DNA of 38,749 nucleotides from positions 6,399,088 through 6,437,836 of the forward strand of contig NZ_MKZS01000001.1 in NCBI RefSeq assembly GCF_001942495.1, written 5' to 3'. The DNA is from Moorena bouillonii PNG (GTDB lineage: Bacteria > Cyanobacteriota > Cyanobacteriia > Cyanobacteriales > Coleofasciculaceae). The notes below the pieces were generated by a model. It saw only the letters and a program-made list of their open reading frames with translations, was not told where the DNA came from and did not search any database. This document shows, piece by piece, positions 7,259 through 15,988 of the stretch (position 1 is its first letter; each line of letters starts with the position of its first letter). The position numbers and the translations under genes are program-made.

Positions 7259-8449
7259 CTATTTTAAACCTTTAATCCCAAACAACAGAAACTGTGTCAC
7301 CTGAGCCTCACTAAAATTATTATCACTCACCAAAATTAAACTCTGAGTGCCATCACTCAAGCGCGGACCAAGGGTCATTCCCTCTAAATTATCTAAGTAA
7401 ATCCCCAATTCACTCAAATCCAACAACAACTTTTTTTGCAGTGGCTTAATCTTGGCAATATTACCCTTGAGACTAGCAATTTTGGTGGTATCGGTTGCTC
7501 CACCGGTCACCACTTGATAAAGTTTGGCACTGAATCCAAATAAACCATAGGTACGCTCCAAACTCAGAAAATGTCCTGCAGTATCCAATGCTAATAACTC
7601 AGTCAAACCGTGAGCAATGGTGTTAGGGGGGTCTTGGTCGAGTAAGTAAAGATGTTCACTAACCAGCATTGGAGGAGTAACGTCTCCAATCAAATAGTGC
7701 AACCAACGAATTCCCGCTGCTTGTTCGGTATCTGTTTCTGGCTGGTCTTGGTGTAGGGAGTACTCACTGGCACTAAATAAGCGAAATGACTCTTGCCCAC
7801 TGGCTGCAGCTAGGCTGATCGGTTCTAAGGTTAATGCTTCAAAGCCTAAGTTATCTTGGATACCATTACTGACTGTTTCTAGGTCAGTATCATTCGGTAG
7901 ATAACGCTGGGGAATTTTTAAATTTTGCAACTGTTGTCCTGTTGCTATATCAAACTGCCGAATGAATGGAGCAATGCCTTGATTAGTAGCCCCTTCACTA
8001 GAGATAAATACAGAATCTTTTCCAGACCAAGCAATCCCTTCTGGATCTAGGGTACCCCTTACAAAGGTTTCACCATTTTTATCTTTGAGGAAAGTGACAT
8101 CTTCCACTTCTACGTTTTCAATCCCTATGTTTCCTGTATCGGTGGGATTGAAGGTTAGTTTCAGGGTGTAGAATCGGGCTGGAGCTAATCGAGAACGATC
8201 ATCAGAAACAGCTAAAAAGCGATCGCGTTCCCGATCATAGGCCAATCCTGACAATCCTCCCACTACTGTATTTTTGAATTCCGTTTGGGGGAGTTGATAC
8301 TCCCCTAAGAAGTCCACGGAAAGGTTGAGGAAGGTGCGTTCTTCTGCTGTGATGGCTGGTAAAAAGCTACAGGTAGTGGTGAGGCTACTCAGGAATATTA
8401 TTACCACAACCCATAGCATCGTTGATAGTTTTTTAGGTTTTCTTAACAT
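7259..8449 (-). CDS. Exported phytase-like / esterase-like beta-propeller protein
   Basis: The 396-residue protein has an N-terminal export segment: basic MLRKPKK, then a hydrophobic stretch at about 11-30. A Cys at 27 sits in LTTTCSF, which is not a canonical lipobox, so lipoprotein status is doubtful. The mature part matches the esterase-like activity of phytase family. It has GLSGLAYDRERDRFLAVSDD near residues 65-84, then DPEGIAW with VFISSEG, NLGFEALTLEP, and LEGMTLGPRL with LILVSDNNF near the C-terminus, the strand-and-Asp pattern of these propellers. The substrate is unknown; calcium-dependent phosphoester hydrolysis is only a family-level suggestion. The gene lies downstream of the NRPS on the same strand, but a strong hairpin separates them. 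Confidence 0.82.
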   Translation of the reverse strand: MLRKPKKLSTMLWVVVIIFLSSLTTTCSFLPAITAEERTFLNLSVDFLGEYQLPQTEFKNTVVGGLSGLAYDRERDRFLAVSDDRSRLAPARFYTLKLTFNPTDTGNIGIENVEVEDVTFLKDKNGETFVRGTLDPEGIAWSGKDSVFISSEGATNQGIAPFIRQFDIATGQQLQNLKIPQRYLPNDTDLETVSNGIQDNLGFEALTLEPISLAAASGQESFRLFSASEYSLHQDQPETDTEQAAGIRWLHYLIGDVTPPMLVSEHLYLLDQDPPNTIAHGLTELLALDTAGHFLSLERTYGLFGFSAKLYQVVTGGATDTTKIASLKGNIAKIKPLQKKLLLDLSELGIYLDNLEGMTLGPRLSDGTQSLILVSDNNFSEAQVTQFLLFGIKGLK

Positions 8450-8582
8450 TAGGTCAGTCTACGAGTACCTTAACTTACTTGTATTATTACGTGGTTCGAC
8501 CAGAAGTGTTGATTGTTATAAATTAGGTCTGAAAAAAGCACCAAGCTGTATAATAATTGGTGCTGTATAAAGAATAAATTAG

Positions 8583-8616
8583 CGCGTCTTTTTTTTTGAC
8601 AATCAAAAAAGACGCG
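8583..8616 (-). terminator. Hairpin terminator downstream of the NRPS gene
   Basis: CGCGTCTTTTTT at 8583-8594 pairs perfectly with AAAAAAGACGCG at 8605-8616, leaving a 10-base loop. It lies about 40 bases beyond the NRPS stop codon. The stem combines a GC clamp with A/T tracts, so it may work in both directions and would separate the NRPS transcript from the phytase-like gene. Confidence 0.7.
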
Positions 8617-8656
8617 ATAGTTAAAAAAAATGATTTATTCGTTAAGTATTTTTAAT

Positions 8657-11600
8657 TTATCTAATTTGTAAGAGATACTTGTTCAATTGTGCAGTTAGAC
8701 CCTCAACTTGGGGGGCTTTCATAATGGTGTAATGGTCTCCAGTAATAGTGTGAGTTTGGAGATCACCATTAACTAGAGAACCCCAGCCGTGGGTTGGGTC
8801 TTCAATTACTGCTGGGGAAGTTTGACTAGCATTTATAAGGAGAAGTGAACCTGGATAAGCTTTTGGTTGATAATGAGAGTTTGCCATCATATTTGCTTGA
8901 AAAACTTCCCATAAAGACCGCATTTGCTCTATTTCTAGGTCTGATGGCAATATCCCTTGCTGTTTGCCTTGCTCAAATAGATGCTTGACTTGCATCGGAT
9001 GTTCAAGTTGTCTAAGTGTTTCATGGGATATATCTAACTCTTGGCCATAGAGACCTCCCAAATCTTGAGCCAATTGATTTACTATCATGGCTTGATCTAT
9101 TTCTGAAGGTTTCCGCATTACAGTGGGTGCATAACTGTCTATTAAAGTTAGAAGAGCCACTGGAGTATTTTTAGCCTGTAATTGTTGTGCCATCTCATAA
9201 GCAATTACACCTCCCATAGACCAGCCTATTAGGTGTAATGGTCCTTGGGGTTGAATTGGTTTTATTGCCTCAATATAATGGGATGCCATCTCCTCAACAG
9301 AAGTTAAGGGTTGCTGTTGTCCATCTAAACCGAGAGATTGTAAACCATATACTGGATAATCTTGAGCTAAATGACGAGCTAACTCTGCATAACACAGGAC
9401 ATTACCACCAACCGGGTGAATACAGAATAATGGAGGTTGGTTTCCACTGGTTTTAATGCCCACTAAGATGGGATTTTGTGTATTTACTGAAGAACCCAGA
9501 AGGCTGGCTAGTTGTTCAATGGTGGGACTTTGGAAAAGGGTGGCTAAAGGTAAATTGATTTGGAATTGTTGTTGAATTTTTGACATCAGACGGACAGCAT
9601 TAAGGGAATGACCGCCCAGTTCAAAGAAGTTATCTTGTACTCCGACAGAGGTGAGATTCAAAACTTCTGACCAGATTTGAGTCAGTTGAAGTTCTATGGT
9701 TGTACATGGTGCGACGTATTTATGTTCTCGGGTAATTTTCCCATCAGGTGCGGGTAGGGCAAATCGGTCTACTTTGCCGTTTGGTGTCAACGGTAGAGTC
9801 TCCAAAATCACTAAGGCACTGGGCACCATGTATTCTGGTAATTTCGTTTTGAGGAAGCTAGATAATTGTGAAACCAGATGGCGATTCGATTCTTGCTTTA
9901 AGGGATTGTTGGCATAAGCACTCCAGGCTTTGATTGGAACAGTTGCTTCCAAGTTTGGAATTACCCTTTGGGAGTCACAGGCCGATTCATTACGTATAAA
10001 GATGGCATCATAGCAACCATTGCCGCCAGTACCAGACCAAGTAATATGTACCGAATAAGGTAATTCATCCTTCAAATTCCATAAATTGTCCGGCTCTACC
10101 CCTATGTGTTTTTTCTCCTGCAAAATCTTACGCAATTGACCTACAGTTTCGAGTTTCCTGAAGTCATCAAGCTCTTGAACAAGTGTGACTTCTTCTTGCA
10201 AACGAGCATTAGGGATGTGCTTAATACCAACCACCTCTGGCTTCTTATCTAGTAAAATTCGTTTGATAGCTGATAAGTTTAAACCCTCTTGATCATAGTC
10301 AAGCCATTCGGGGGTGACTGTGGCACATACTTCCTGGCCAACATGAAGAATTACATCGTAACGGAACTTAGTTAGCTCATTCTGATAATCCCCAGGTTTC
10401 AACTGGATTTGAACTTGTTTTATTTCTGGGATATATTCCCTTAAAGCTAGAAAGAAGGCTGGGTCGATCACCAATTCTTCTTCTTGCTTAACAGCTGTTT
10501 TTACCTGCTGCCTCAATTTGTCTATGGTTAATGAATCTGAGGCGCGATCAAACTTAGTTGCGGTATGAAACGTTTCTAATAATGGCAAGCTGCGAACATC
10601 ACCGACAAATAGGAAACCTCCTTTCGTTAAACTATTTACTGCACCTTTCAAAACTTCTATCAGGTAATCGATGCTTGGAAAATACTGCACAACTGAGTTA
10701 AGGATAACAGCATCGAATCGGCCTTTTTCAATGCCTGTAAAATCATCAGCCAGTTTTTGGCTTAGGCTTACATGTGAATAGCTATCTTCAAACGGTTGGA
10801 TTTGCTGCTGAACATAATCTAAAGCTACCTTACTAAAATCGGTACCATGGTAACTCAAACAATGAGGAGCAATCTGGAACAGCAACATGCCTGTGCCACA
10901 ACCGATCTCCAACACATGTTTGGGTTGCCAAAAGATAATTTTTTCAACAGTGGAATCTACCCATTGACGCATTTGCTCCTTAGGGATTTGGTTACCTGTA
11001 TAGCTGCTTTTCCAACCTAGAGTGTTGTAACTGGTTTGTTGAATTTCTACTGCGTCACTGTAGATATTATTATATATTCCTTGCCATTGCTCAATCTGTG
11101 ATGATTGTAATGGATTTTCGACAATGGATTGATTGTTTTGCTCACAAACTACATAAGCAACTAAGCGTTTGTTACCAGGAATATCTTCTCGGGCAATGAC
11201 TGCAGCTTGTTGGATGTGGGGGTGGGTGGACAGGACTGCTTCGATTTCTCCGAGTTCAATACGGAAGCCTCGAATTTTGACTTGGTTATCGATCCGACCG
11301 AGAAATTCAATGTTACCGTCTGGTAGGTATCGCGCCAGGTCTCCGGTTTTGTAGAGTCGTTCTGTTTTGGAACTACAGAAGGGGTTGGTAATGAATTTTT
11401 CTTTCGTTAGTTCTGGGCGATTGAGGTATCCTCGGGCTAGTCCATTACCTCCTATGTATAATTCTCCAGGTACTCCTATGGGTACTGGTTGGAGGTGGCG
11501 ATCTAGGATGTAGATTTGAGTATTATTAATGGCTTTTCCAATAGGAACAAAATAACCACTAAAATTATGATCTAATTGAGCTAATGTAGACCAAATAGTT

Positions 11601-14089
11601 GCTTCTGTCGGACCATATAAATTCCATAAATGTTGGCTATTTTTAATTAATTCACCGGCAACCGTTTTATCTAATGCTTCTCCACCACATAGAATTTTTA
11701 ATTGTTTGTTTCCTTTCCATCCTGCAGTTAACAATAATCTCCAAGTTGCCGGAGTGGCTTGCATTGTAGTTACTTGGTAGTTGTCTAGAATTTGTGCTAA
11801 AAGCATTCCATCTGTGGCAATTTCTCGGCTTATAACAACTAAGCGTGCACCGGTAATTAAGGGAAGATATAATTCTAATCCAGCAATATCAAAAGATAAG
11901 GTAGTAACTGATAGAAAAATATCCGTTGATTCTAATCCTGGTTTTTGCTGCATTGATTCAATAAAGTTCACCAATGCTTTGTGGTTAATTTGTACACCCT
12001 TTGGTTTACCAGTAGAACCAGAAGTATAAATCACATAAGCCAAATTATCCGAGTCAACCCCAACTTCAAGATTATCTTGACTATATTCCTCAATTGCTCC
12101 CCATTCACTATCCAAATAAACCATCTGTGTGTTATGTGAGGGCAAAGATTCTACTAGAGACTGTTGAGTCAACAATACTTCCACACCTGAATCTTCTAAC
12201 ATATAACTCAGTCGTTCTGAGGGATAATTAGGATCCAGGGGTACATAAGCACCACCAGCCTTGAGTATCCCCAACAGTCCTACCACCATCTGTACAGAAC
12301 GTTCAACACAAATACCTACCAATACTTCTGGTCCTACTCCTAAGTTTTGTAGGTGATGTGCTAATTGGTTAGCCCTTTGATTTAATTGACGGTAGGTCAA
12401 CTGTTCTTGCTCAAACACCACAGCTATAGCATCGGGTGTTTTTTCTACCTGCTCTTCAACTAACTGATGAATACATTGATCGATAGGATAGTCACTGGCA
12501 GTATCATTCCACTCCACCAACAGTTGATGGCGTTCCCTTTCACTCAACAACGGTAACTCTCCCACTCTAAGTTGGGGATTGTCCACAATTGCTGACAACA
12601 AGTTCTGGAAATGAGTAGCCATCCGTTTAATAGTAGACCTATCAAACAAGTCCGTGTTGTACTCCCATGTCCCCACCAATCCCATCTCTGTTTCCATCAT
12701 TGACAGGGTCAAATCAAACTTAGACGTAGTACTCTGTTGATTTAACTCACTCAAACTCACACCTGGTAAGTCTAATGTCCCCATCGGTGCATTCTGCAGC
12801 GCAAACATCGCCTGGAACAGGGGAGAATGACTTAATGACCGTTGGGGTTGCAATGCTTCGACTACCTGTTCAAACGGTACATCCTGATGTTCATAAGCTT
12901 TGAGTGTGGTGTCCCTGACTTGTGTAAGCAACTGAGAAAAACTGGGATTATCGTCAAAATGGGTTCTCAATACCAGGGTATTGACAAAGAAGCCAATTAG
13001 TGGCTCTATGTCACGGCGATTGCGATTGGCTATAGGTGTACCAATTAAAATATCTTCTTGACCGCTGTAACGATGTAGTAAAGTCCCAAACGCCGCTAAC
13101 AGAGTCATAAATAAGGTAGTACCACTATCTCGAGACAGGGTTTGCAACTTCTGGGTTAATTCAGTATTTAAACTAAAACTTTCAGTCCGACCCTGATAAG
13201 TTGGCGCAGTTGGGCGAGGGTAGTCAGTAGCTAACTGTAATAATTTGGGAGCACCCTCTAATTTCTGTTTCCAGTAATTAAGTTGGGTTTCTAGTATTTC
13301 TCCACTTAACCATTGTCTTTGCCAAAGGGCAAAGTCAGCATATTGAATCGGTAATTCCGGTAACGGGGATGGCGCTCCTACACAAAAGGCTTGATATAAA
13401 CTTGATAGTTCTTCGATTAATATTCCCATCGACCAACCATCCGATACGATGTGGTGCATGGTCAGCACTAACACATACTCACTGCTGTCTAGTTGCCATA
13501 ATTTACAGCGGATTAATGGTGCTACCTCTAAGTCAAAGGGAGTTGTTGCTTCACGTTGTACTTCTTGCTTTAAGATAGTCTCCCGTTCTGGTTCTGGGTA
13601 TTGTTGTAGGTCTACTACATTGATGTTAATGGTGCTGTCGGAATCAATTACTTGTATTGGTTTGCCATTAATAGTGGAGAAACTTGTCCGTAGTACTTCG
13701 TGACGATTGATTATTTCTGATAAGGCTTGTTCTAGGGCTAACACATTTAGGTTACCGGTGATTTGTAAAGCACCGTGCTCAATATAAGGAGCTTTTGACC
13801 CTTCAAGTTGATCAATCAACCACAGTCGTTCTTGACTAAAAGATAGGGGTAATTTTTGGTCTCTAGGAATAGCTTTAATTGGTGGGTAATTAGTATTATA
13901 ACCTTGACCATTTTGTTGCAAAAAAACTATAATTTCTGCTTGACGTTCAGCTATTTGTTGGCGTAGCGCAGGGGTTATAGTTCCTTTATTAACACGACAA
14001 AGGAGTTTTTCACCGTTGGTTGAGATATTAATCCCCTGGTTGTGAAGCCAAGATATAAATTCAACTATATTTACCTGGTTGTTATTCAT
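8657..14089 (-). CDS. NRPS termination module: docking-C-A(Gly)-N-MT-PCP-TE
   Basis: An 1810-residue single-module synthetase that should add and release the last residue of a peptide. Residues 1-60 resemble a TubC-type N-terminal docking domain. The condensation domain (about 75-515) has intact HHIVSDG (H212-G218). The adenylation domain (about 530-980) has YTSGSTGKPKG and YGPTEATIW; its specificity residues D734, I735, L738, Q777, L800, G802, L824, I832, W833 and K1439 read DILQLGLIWK, the classical glycine code. A methyltransferase (about 1000-1380, VLEIGCGTG at 1059-1067) is inserted in the A domain before its C-terminal subdomain, as in N-methylating modules, so the residue is probably sarcosine. 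PCP Ser1495 (LGGHSL) and TE Ser1624 (GWSMGG), Asp1651 and His1786 are present. It needs an upstream acyl/peptidyl donor, but only a ligase remnant precedes it by 2 bases. Confidence 0.95.
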   Translation of the reverse strand: MNNNQVNIVEFISWLHNQGINISTNGEKLLCRVNKGTITPALRQQIAERQAEIIVFLQQNGQGYNTNYPPIKAIPRDQKLPLSFSQERLWLIDQLEGSKAPYIEHGALQITGNLNVLALEQALSEIINRHEVLRTSFSTINGKPIQVIDSDSTININVVDLQQYPEPERETILKQEVQREATTPFDLEVAPLIRCKLWQLDSSEYVLVLTMHHIVSDGWSMGILIEELSSLYQAFCVGAPSPLPELPIQYADFALWQRQWLSGEILETQLNYWKQKLEGAPKLLQLATDYPRPTAPTYQGRTESFSLNTELTQKLQTLSRDSGTTLFMTLLAAFGTLLHRYSGQEDILIGTPIANRNRRDIEPLIGFFVNTLVLRTHFDDNPSFSQLLTQVRDTTLKAYEHQDVPFEQVVEALQPQRSLSHSPLFQAMFALQNAPMGTLDLPGVSLSELNQQSTTSKFDLTLSMMETEMGLVGTWEYNTDLFDRSTIKRMATHFQNLLSAIVDNPQLRVGELPLLSERERHQLLVEWNDTASDYPIDQCIHQLVEEQVEKTPDAIAVVFEQEQLTYRQLNQRANQLAHHLQNLGVGPEVLVGICVERSVQMVVGLLGILKAGGAYVPLDPNYPSERLSYMLEDSGVEVLLTQQSLVESLPSHNTQMVYLDSEWGAIEEYSQDNLEVGVDSDNLAYVIYTSGSTGKPKGVQINHKALVNFIESMQQKPGLESTDIFLSVTTLSFDIAGLELYLPLITGARLVVISREIATDGMLLAQILDNYQVTTMQATPATWRLLLTAGWKGNKQLKILCGGEALDKTVAGELIKNSQHLWNLYGPTEATIWSTLAQLDHNFSGYFVPIGKAINNTQIYILDRHLQPVPIGVPGELYIGGNGLARGYLNRPELTKEKFITNPFCSSKTERLYKTGDLARYLPDGNIEFLGRIDNQVKIRGFRIELGEIEAVLSTHPHIQQAAVIAREDIPGNKRLVAYVVCEQNNQSIVENPLQSSQIEQWQGIYNNIYSDAVEIQQTSYNTLGWKSSYTGNQIPKEQMRQWVDSTVEKIIFWQPKHVLEIGCGTGMLLFQIAPHCLSYHGTDFSKVALDYVQQQIQPFEDSYSHVSLSQKLADDFTGIEKGRFDAVILNSVVQYFPSIDYLIEVLKGAVNSLTKGGFLFVGDVRSLPLLETFHTATKFDRASDSLTIDKLRQQVKTAVKQEEELVIDPAFFLALREYIPEIKQVQIQLKPGDYQNELTKFRYDVILHVGQEVCATVTPEWLDYDQEGLNLSAIKRILLDKKPEVVGIKHIPNARLQEEVTLVQELDDFRKLETVGQLRKILQEKKHIGVEPDNLWNLKDELPYSVHITWSGTGGNGCYDAIFIRNESACDSQRVIPNLEATVPIKAWSAYANNPLKQESNRHLVSQLSSFLKTKLPEYMVPSALVILETLPLTPNGKVDRFALPAPDGKITREHKYVAPCTTIELQLTQIWSEVLNLTSVGVQDNFFELGGHSLNAVRLMSKIQQQFQINLPLATLFQSPTIEQLASLLGSSVNTQNPILVGIKTSGNQPPLFCIHPVGGNVLCYAELARHLAQDYPVYGLQSLGLDGQQQPLTSVEEMASHYIEAIKPIQPQGPLHLIGWSMGGVIAYEMAQQLQAKNTPVALLTLIDSYAPTVMRKPSEIDQAMIVNQLAQDLGGLYGQELDISHETLRQLEHPMQVKHLFEQGKQQGILPSDLEIEQMRSLWEVFQANMMANSHYQPKAYPGSLLLINASQTSPAVIEDPTHGWGSLVNGDLQTHTITGDHYTIMKAPQVEGLTAQLNKYLLQIR

Positions 14090-14091
14090 AA

Positions 14092-14448
14092 TTAAATCTC
14101 TATTATTTCTTCATCTATTGCCAGATTATCTGGAACTTGTAATACTCTATGATCTACCTCTAGATACTCAGTTACATTCTTAAAGCCCATAAAAGCGCTA
14201 ATCAACTCTAATCCAGAAGGGTATAACAGTAAAACTCGTTCTCCTTGCCATTGCTGGAGATGGGCTGCGTACGCTGTTGTTTGTCTATCTAATTCGCCGT
14301 AAGTAAGACTCCCTGACTCAGTTTCTCCGTTTTCCAGAAAGATATAGGCTTGCTGATTAGGCATCGCTTGCGCTCTGTTGCCTAATAAATCCACTAAACT
14401 CAAGAATTTCGACTCCCCATTGGGGAAATAATTTACACAACTCGTCAC
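14092..14448 (-). CDS. Remnant of a fatty acyl-AMP ligase gene with a foreign acidic tail
   Basis: A 118-codon frame ending two bases before the NRPS start. Residues about 15-90 match the N-terminus of FAAL-type adenylating enzymes: LVDLLGNRAQAMPNQQAYIF, LTYGELDRQTTAYAAHLQ, and GERVLLLYPSGLELISAFMG. Homology stops abruptly there. The P-loop, the adenylate-forming core and the C-terminal subdomain (normally about 450 more residues) are absent, so no activity is expected. The last residues, from TEYLEVDHRV to LAIDEEIIEI, do not look like FAAL. They resemble an acidic C-terminal docking tail, fitting the docking domain that begins the next protein. I infer an in-frame deletion of a once much larger megasynthase gene; an assembly collapse is the alternative. 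Confidence 0.75.
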   Translation of the reverse strand: MTSCVNYFPNGESKFLSLVDLLGNRAQAMPNQQAYIFLENGETESGSLTYGELDRQTTAYAAHLQQWQGERVLLLYPSGLELISAFMGFKNVTEYLEVDHRVLQVPDNLAIDEEIIEI

Positions 14449-15187
14449 TATGCTATTCCCTTAACAAGCAGTTCAAAAAAGTCAGATACCAATAATTATT
14501 TAATCAAGTTGTCAGTCCACAGTCAAGCCAAAGAACTAGTTGAATTCCTTAACTTACTCACGGCTCTTAACTAGCCTGAGTTTGTGCTCGAGCCAGGTGC
14601 TTATTAGGTCAGGGTATTCCCACCTTACTAAGCGCGATAAGTGAGTGATTGTGCTTTGAAAGTGAGAGCCTCGATCAGGGTTATATAGTAAGACCACACG
14701 ATCAGGCAAGTTAATCGACCAATAATGCTTTCAGCGATCAGGCGGTTGGGTGGCAAATCCCTAGTTTTCGTGTTCTGCGATCGCCCTGATTGCCAAGTTG
14801 TGGTAAAACCATAGTTATTCTACTATATATCTCTGGGACAGGTGTGAATTTTTGAAACAAAACTTTACAAAATTCCGCCCATTTTTCCGATATTTATAGG
14901 GCTCTTCCGGACTTAACTATGCCGTCATGTTAGTTAAAACAACGAAGGATTGGTAAGACTGGGAGGAGCATCTGATGATACTAGAAAAACTCCATTCCTC
15001 AGGTAACTATGATGGGGTTAAATACCAGGTAGTTTTTCGATTAGTTGATGCCGCCGATTATGGCATTTTTTAATCCTGGTAACGGATGTTAATTGTTGGG
15101 ATCAGATAATATTTAATTATCCAATATTATTTCCCGAAAAAACAACACTCGATAGCTTGTCGATTAGATTAAATTAAAAGCAAAAAA
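14449..15187. other. Upstream region of the FAAL/NRPS remnant
   Basis: About 740 bases with no long gene. It presumably contains the promoter for the minus-strand FAAL/NRPS pair, although no convincing -35/-10 pair was picked out. A HIP1 octamer lies near 14778. The only coding candidate is a 32-codon plus-strand frame at 14975-15073, listed separately. Confidence 0.5.
14975..15073 (+). CDS. Possible small ORF (32 residues) with a strong Shine-Dalgarno
   Basis: The ATG at 14975 is preceded by GGAGGAG (14962-14968) with six bases of spacing, one of the best ribosome-binding sites in the window. The frame encodes 32 residues, starting MILEKLHSSGNYDGVKYQ and ending ADYGIF before TAA. It is amphipathic, without a membrane segment or recognised motif. 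It may be a real small protein, a leader peptide, or the surviving 5' end of a gene lost together with the neighbouring megasynthase. Confidence 0.35.
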   Translation: MILEKLHSSGNYDGVKYQVVFRLVDAADYGIF

Positions 15188-15218
15188 AATAGCCGTAGAT
15201 ATTATTTCTACGGCTATT
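15188..15218 (-). terminator. Rho-independent terminator of the small gene at 15324-15533
   Basis: AATAGCCGTAGA (15188-15199) and TCTACGGCTATT (15207-15218) form a perfect 12-bp stem with a 7-base loop. On the minus strand the stem is followed by a run of T residues (the complement of A at 15182-15189), the textbook intrinsic terminator layout, about 105 bases past the stop of the small gene. Its presence supports that gene being transcribed. Confidence 0.85.
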
Positions 15219-15323
15219 TCAGTGCTGCAAACGCAATTGTATTGTCTATCAGTTTCCGAATCAATCCGGATGTAATCCTACCGGATCTGATCAGGGGGGA
15301 AACCCCCCCAGAAATTTAAGGTA

Positions 15324-15533
15324 TTAACCCCAAGTCTTCGACTTGGTTGCAAAACTAATTACTTGCCCTGGAATGCCGGTCGGCTGCAAAGGGCTCCAGT
15401 CGGAAACCTTAGCATACCCCAATGCACAAAGGCCGTAAATAGTATTAATTACTGCTTCAGGAGAGCCCTTAATGGACTTAATACGTTGTTTCTTTGGGTT
15501 ATTGTCTTGATTCGGAATAAAGTCTGTAGACAT
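15324..15533 (-). CDS. Small conserved hypothetical protein
   Basis: A 69-residue protein from the ATG at 15533; a TTG at 15560 would add nine residues. The N-terminus (MSTDFIPNQDNNPKKQ) is polar and probably disordered. It is followed by a compact block, KSIKGSPEAVINTIYGLCAL and then GYAKVSDWSPLQPTGIPGQV, ending FATKSKTWG. The pattern of a helix, GYA, and WSPLQPTG looks conserved, and similar short proteins occur in cyanobacteria, but I know of no function. A strong intrinsic terminator follows. It shares the strand of the FAAL/NRPS pair but is separated from it by that terminator. Confidence 0.7.
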   Translation of the reverse strand: MSTDFIPNQDNNPKKQRIKSIKGSPEAVINTIYGLCALGYAKVSDWSPLQPTGIPGQVISFATKSKTWG

Positions 15534-15560
15534 GAGTAAAAAACTAAATGACGTTTGCAA

Positions 15561-15988
15561 TTATTATTGTAATGATTATATTTTTAATTGTCAATAATTT
15601 TGATGTTTTTTTTGAGGTATTTTGATGATAAATATAAAAAAAATAATTAAAAAGTTAGCTTTTTGCGCCGTGTTACCAAAGATTTTTTATGGAATTTTAT
15701 TTCATAATATATAATTAATTATTTATTGTAATATCTGTATTTTAGCTACCTAATTTATTTATTTTATTATTGTATTTTTTCGAGAGTGACACCAGATAAA
15801 TAGACTTCTTCTGTCACTCCTAAATCTTGGTAGCAGGAACAAACTTAGTCCCGGAAGCAGTCAAACTAGTGCAGGGGGGCAGAAATAATACCAATTCTTG
15901 AAAGTAGGACTACAGATCCAGATGGCAAAATGTCAATTTGAACCGAAAATCGCTACCCTAACTGGTAATAACCTTCTTTAGTTTCCTT
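15561..15988. other. AT-rich divergent intergenic region
   Basis: About 430 bases between the small minus-strand gene and the plus-strand TPR gene. Bases 15561-15780 are very AT-rich with poly-A and poly-T runs, as expected for a divergent promoter region. No ORF, tRNA or strong hairpin was seen; no promoter is assigned with confidence. Confidence 0.5.

Noticed and set aside
8325-8570. An 81-codon plus-strand frame over the start of the phytase-like gene
   Set aside because: It is largely antisense to the signal-peptide region of a supported gene and then reads through AT-rich intergenic sequence; no ribosome-binding site.
8657-14448. A complete lipopeptide gene cluster (FAAL loading plus NRPS)
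   Set aside because: The ligase lacks its P-loop and all catalytic regions, no carrier protein or extending module follows it, and no tailoring or transport genes are nearby; only a terminal module is intact.
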